The notes under the pieces were generated by a model. The model worked only from the letters and a program-made list of their open reading frames with translations, searched no databases and was not told the DNA's origin. The translations under genes and the position numbers were made by a program. DNA of 64,000 bases from Nyssa sinensis (Eukaryota; Streptophyta; Magnoliopsida; Cornales; Nyssaceae): contig CM018036.1 in NCBI GenBank assembly GCA_008638375.1, positions 1,772,001 through 1,836,000 on the forward strand, read 5' to 3'. This document shows, piece after piece, positions 60,786-64,000 of this stretch (positions within the stretch are counted from its first letter, which is position 1; every line of letters starts with the position of its first letter).

Positions 60786-62119
60786 AAATAAATAATTTGC
60801 ATGTACTTATATGGTAATTTCAAAAAATGTGTGATCCTTCTTTTTCCTCTCAAGGAGATAGAGAAAGCCTTCTACTCTCTCCTTTCCCTAGCAAAAGGGT
60901 TCCCATGAACTGGATGGTAATTGATGAATGAATATGAAGCATAAGGTTGCATTGGCCTTCTTTGGCAAAAAGAATTATATAGTTTTGAGCTAGTATTGAG
61001 TTGGCATTTTCTCTTGTTTGGCAGTCGACTTGGAGAGTGGGAAGTGACAAGTGACTTTATTTTCCATCTATCCCCAGTCAATGTGGTCTAGGTCAAAGAA
61101 GAGAATTTGCATGGGAATAGAGTAGAAAAGCATTCAGAGTGGTCCTCCATACAAACTAGTTGGCTCAATTCTTGGTATCCAAACAGAGGGAATTTTCCAT
61201 TAATGTTTGTCAGCTGAACCAGCCAGTTATCTTACAAATACGACCCGATCTGATTAAATATTATATATATATGTACACATAAATTTTTATATATAATATT
61301 AACATTTTTATAATATGTTAAATATTAAATTATATAAAAATTTGAGAATTAATTTTATATATTTTAAATTTTACATATTATAACATAATATTTTTTATAC
61401 ATGATATATATCAATATAGGTGTTACAAGAAGATAATTTATTATTATCAGATTGAATCTGATTCAATAATTAATAAATTTAAATTTAAATTAAAAATTTA
61501 TGAATCCGTAAAAAAAAAATCAATTTAATAATTTTCTTTACAAATAAAATTTAAATCACTCTTAATCAAATGATTTATAGTCCTAATTGTATAATAGTAA
61601 GACGGCTGGATGGGAAAGTTGGTGGGCCATTCTATGGGTAATGGGGAAGGGTTGGATCATCGAGCTGAATCCAAAAGTTTGTGGGCCAAGGCTCACTCTC
61701 CGAGTAAGTAACTGTGTGTGTGAATTCATATTATTTGAAAAATAGGGTGTTGGGAGTAGGAAGTAGGAACCATCACGCTGCTGGGGTGGATATGGCCCAC
61801 GACCACAATGAAGAGCACGTGTTCAACCATTTTTACTTGAAAAAGACCATTGACCCATCACTACCAGTAGTGATTGCATTCATTCCTTGGGCACTACACT
61901 AATTATGATTTTGTGTGTTACCAGCAGTATAATAAGGAAACAAGATCATTCACTACCCCATCCACCTACGAGACAGGATTCATTGGTCCCAGGTGCGTGT
62001 ATTATAGTCGGCCAGTAAATGCTTTACACATCACCTGTTAAGTTGATGTGTTAAGCCGATGAATATTTTTTTATCGCTGTAAATGTAAAATATTAATAAT
62101 AATAACAATAACATGTTAT
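60786..62119. other. Intergenic DNA without recognisable gene
   Basis: AT-rich with moderate unique sequence. A CACGTG (G-box) occurs at about 61815, but no gene is near enough to give it meaning. Open frames at 60850-61081 and 61714-61902 have no family resemblance. Confidence 0.5.
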
Positions 62120-62127
62120 CTTTACGA

Positions 62128-62727
62128 TAGAGGTGCAACTTGAATAAATCAATCTCCAATTGAATTTTATTCAAATTTAACTCAACTTCTAAATCAGTCA
62201 ATCCAAACTAGAATAACCTAAACCAAACCCGAATTAAAATTCATTAACATCGGATTCAATCCTAACCTAATTATTAATTCTAGTTTTTAAATTTTATTCA
62301 AAATATATTTAATAAATTATTTTCTTTTTTCCATTTTGATTATTATATACTCAAAGCTTTGATAATTTCTCTCAATTTATCCATCTAAAAAAAACTAAAA
62401 ATAGTTAAAATAATTCCATCAATATAATTTAATTTTAAAATTTGTTAAAAGTAAACAAATTTTAAAATTATAAAAATATAAATAATAATTCTTGTAAAAA
62501 ATTTCTATTAATCTAATAATAAATAACTAAAGTATAAATTTTATAATATATAAAATATTAAGTTCAGTTTGGACTCGAATTTTTAAAGTTTCAACTCAAG
62601 CCCAATTCTAATTTAGATCGGGCTTGAATTTTTTTGCACAAACCCAATCTAAAGTGTAAAAAATAAAACTCAAAGTCCTAAAAAATTCAAGCCAGGTTCA
62701 AGTTGGCCCGCCCAACTTGCACTCCTA
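62128..62727. mobile_element. hAT-type non-autonomous element, 600 bp
   Basis: Ends TAGAGGTGCAACTTG and CAACTTGCACTCCTA are inverted repeats with few mismatches. Flanks CTTTACGA (62120-62127) and GGTTACGA (62728-62735) share 6 of 8 bases, an eroded target duplication. No coding frame. Confidence 0.7.
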
Positions 62728-63283
62728 GGTTACGAAGGAAAGCTGGTTACACCTAGCAAAAATACAATGTCATTCTTTAAAGCTCCATCAGATTTCTTTT
62801 CTTATTTCAATTAACAGCTACTATAAGAACAGAATTCTTTCGCTCGCTAATAATAAAATGTTTAGAAATCATGGGATGAAGGAAAATGCTTCAATTAGTT
62901 TCCTTTCTGAAGCATTTCTAGTTGGGAAAAAAATTAGAAAATGAATTCTGCCAATTTATAGAGCTGAGCACCTGTATCCAAAGAGTAAATTTGTAGAACC
63001 AGATTCCACTATTTGATTTTCTGAAAAACACACACACAAAACCTTCCCCAGTCCCCCACCTTTTCACATCTTCACAGTAAAATGGAGCACAATCATTTTA
63101 GAAAATAAAAGCTCGCCAAAGGTTTTAATCAAACGTATATTCAAGGAATGTTAACAGTACAACAAACACTATTTATAAAATCTAAAGACCATTCTACTAT
63201 TTCTTGACTAACTATGCAAGTCCCATGGTGATGTAAACCAACTGGTAATTCAAATCGAATTATATTAAAGATGAGAAATAACA

Positions 63284-63919
63284 TTACATGGGAATGACGC
63301 GGGCCTTGTACATACAAATGTAAGCCATATGCCAATCACCTGGAAAAAAAATGAAGCAAATAAATTAAAATAAGAGAGAGGGGGGGGGGGGGGGTTTGAC
63401 AGTCTCTGAAGTGTTAACTAATTGAACGTCAAGTTAATCACATAATAGTAGAATTAGGCTTACTAATGAAAACTGGAAATAAAGGCAGTCCATGATGGAA
63501 GAACCATCAAGTTGACCGGTTGTTGAATCTTGATTTAAATTATAAATGATGAAGTGCAATTTGTTACATTTGTCCACGAGCAAGCATGGCAAGTATAAAT
63601 AATAGGTAGGGATCGTTTTTTAGGGAGCTTACCTCCTCCTGAAAGTTTCGTGATGTCCTCCTCCCGCTGTGGGATCGGATTATCATCATCATACTGAATC
63701 CATTTCCCTGTGGCCAACAATTATTTATCAGTTATTTAATTAAATCTAATGCAAGTTATACAGCATAGAGCGACAAATGGTTCTTCCACAGAGACTGACC
63801 ACTTTCTTGTTTGACCCAAGCAACATAATGTCCTGAATCAGCACTCCTACCCTTATGAGTCAACACAGCAACCAAATTGTATAGTCCAGTTAGGTGCATT
63901 CCCTTGTCGTGCAAAACAC
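63284..63919 (-). CDS. UBP6: Ubiquitin carboxyl-terminal hydrolase 6/7-like, C-terminal exons (partial)
   Basis: C-terminal part of a USP-family deubiquitinase of the UBP6/UBP7 (yeast Ubp6, human USP14) type, which binds the proteasome and trims ubiquitin chains from substrates. Three exons are in the window on the minus strand: 63919-63800, 63707-63633 and 63339-63284, joined in phase; translation runs LYNLVAVLTHKGRSADSGHY, then VAWVKQESGKWIQYDDDN, PIPQREEDITKLSGGG and DWHMAYICMYKARVIPM-stop. The catalytic His is in SGHYVAWV and the DDDN segment carries the catalytic-triad Asp/Asn region. The N-terminal ubiquitin-like domain and the Cys box must lie beyond position 64000; 63920-64000 reads as intron. 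Nothing suggests a pseudogene. Confidence 0.9.
63380..63394. repeat. Poly(G) tract in UBP6-like intron
   Basis: 15 consecutive G after a short GA repeat, in the last intron of the UBP6-like gene, on the plus strand. Length is uncertain in any assembly. Confidence 0.8.
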
Positions 63920-64000
63920 CTGAGACAGGTACAAACCATACTGTGAAAATGTGAAATTATATGCATGCATTATTCCAAGCAAGCCATGCAGCTCCTTCGT

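Overview
The window is nuclear DNA of a dicotyledonous plant. The genes have GT-AG introns, the intergenic DNA is very AT-rich with many (TA)n microsatellites, and the repeats are typical plant families (hAT and Mutator-like MITEs, tRNA-derived SINEs, a TRIM retrotransposon, a LINE relic). Gene content and splice structure suggest a eudicot, possibly woody, but the species cannot be fixed from the sequence alone. I see no bacterial, viral or CRISPR signal.

Five protein-coding genes can be supported. (1) 15026-21852 (+): a complete ABCC-type full transporter, closest to plant ABCC8, 12 exons, 1467 aa. (2) 23261-25189 (-): a complete HAD-family small-molecule phosphatase of the PHOSPHO1-like / pyrophosphatase-2-like group, 4 exons, 276 aa; it converges on the transporter and has two P1BS-like phosphate-starvation motifs upstream. 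(3) 37596-52927 (+): a complete PP2A B55 regulatory subunit, 14 exons, 515 aa, spread over 15 kb because introns 1, 6 and 9 are filled with transposons. (4) 57068-57745 (+): a single-exon Dof zinc-finger transcription factor of the DOF1.7/DOF3.1 type, 225 aa. (5) 63284-63919 (-): the last three exons of a UBP6/7-type proteasome-associated deubiquitinase; the rest lies beyond the right edge. All exon joins were checked by reading frame and keep phase throughout.

Layout: 1-15000 is a gene-free, repeat-rich block (triple 210-bp repeat, long TA-rich block, two copies of one SINE family, a minus-strand LTR with primer-binding site, a foldback MITE with 9-bp target duplication, a hAT relic that still encodes part of a transposase). 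15000-25700 is gene-dense (transporter and phosphatase). 25700-37200 is gene-free again, with several local tandem duplications and a nested structure: a TRIM element whose 3' LTR was split by a 1265-bp hAT element. 37200-53500 is the PP2A gene. 53500-63200 holds the Dof gene, an approximately 1.5-kb inverted repeat upstream of it, and three further hAT-type elements.

The genes are not an operon and need not work together; each is an ordinary plant housekeeping or regulatory gene. The most interesting material is in the repeats and in the regulatory sites of the phosphatase gene. I found no convincing new biological system.
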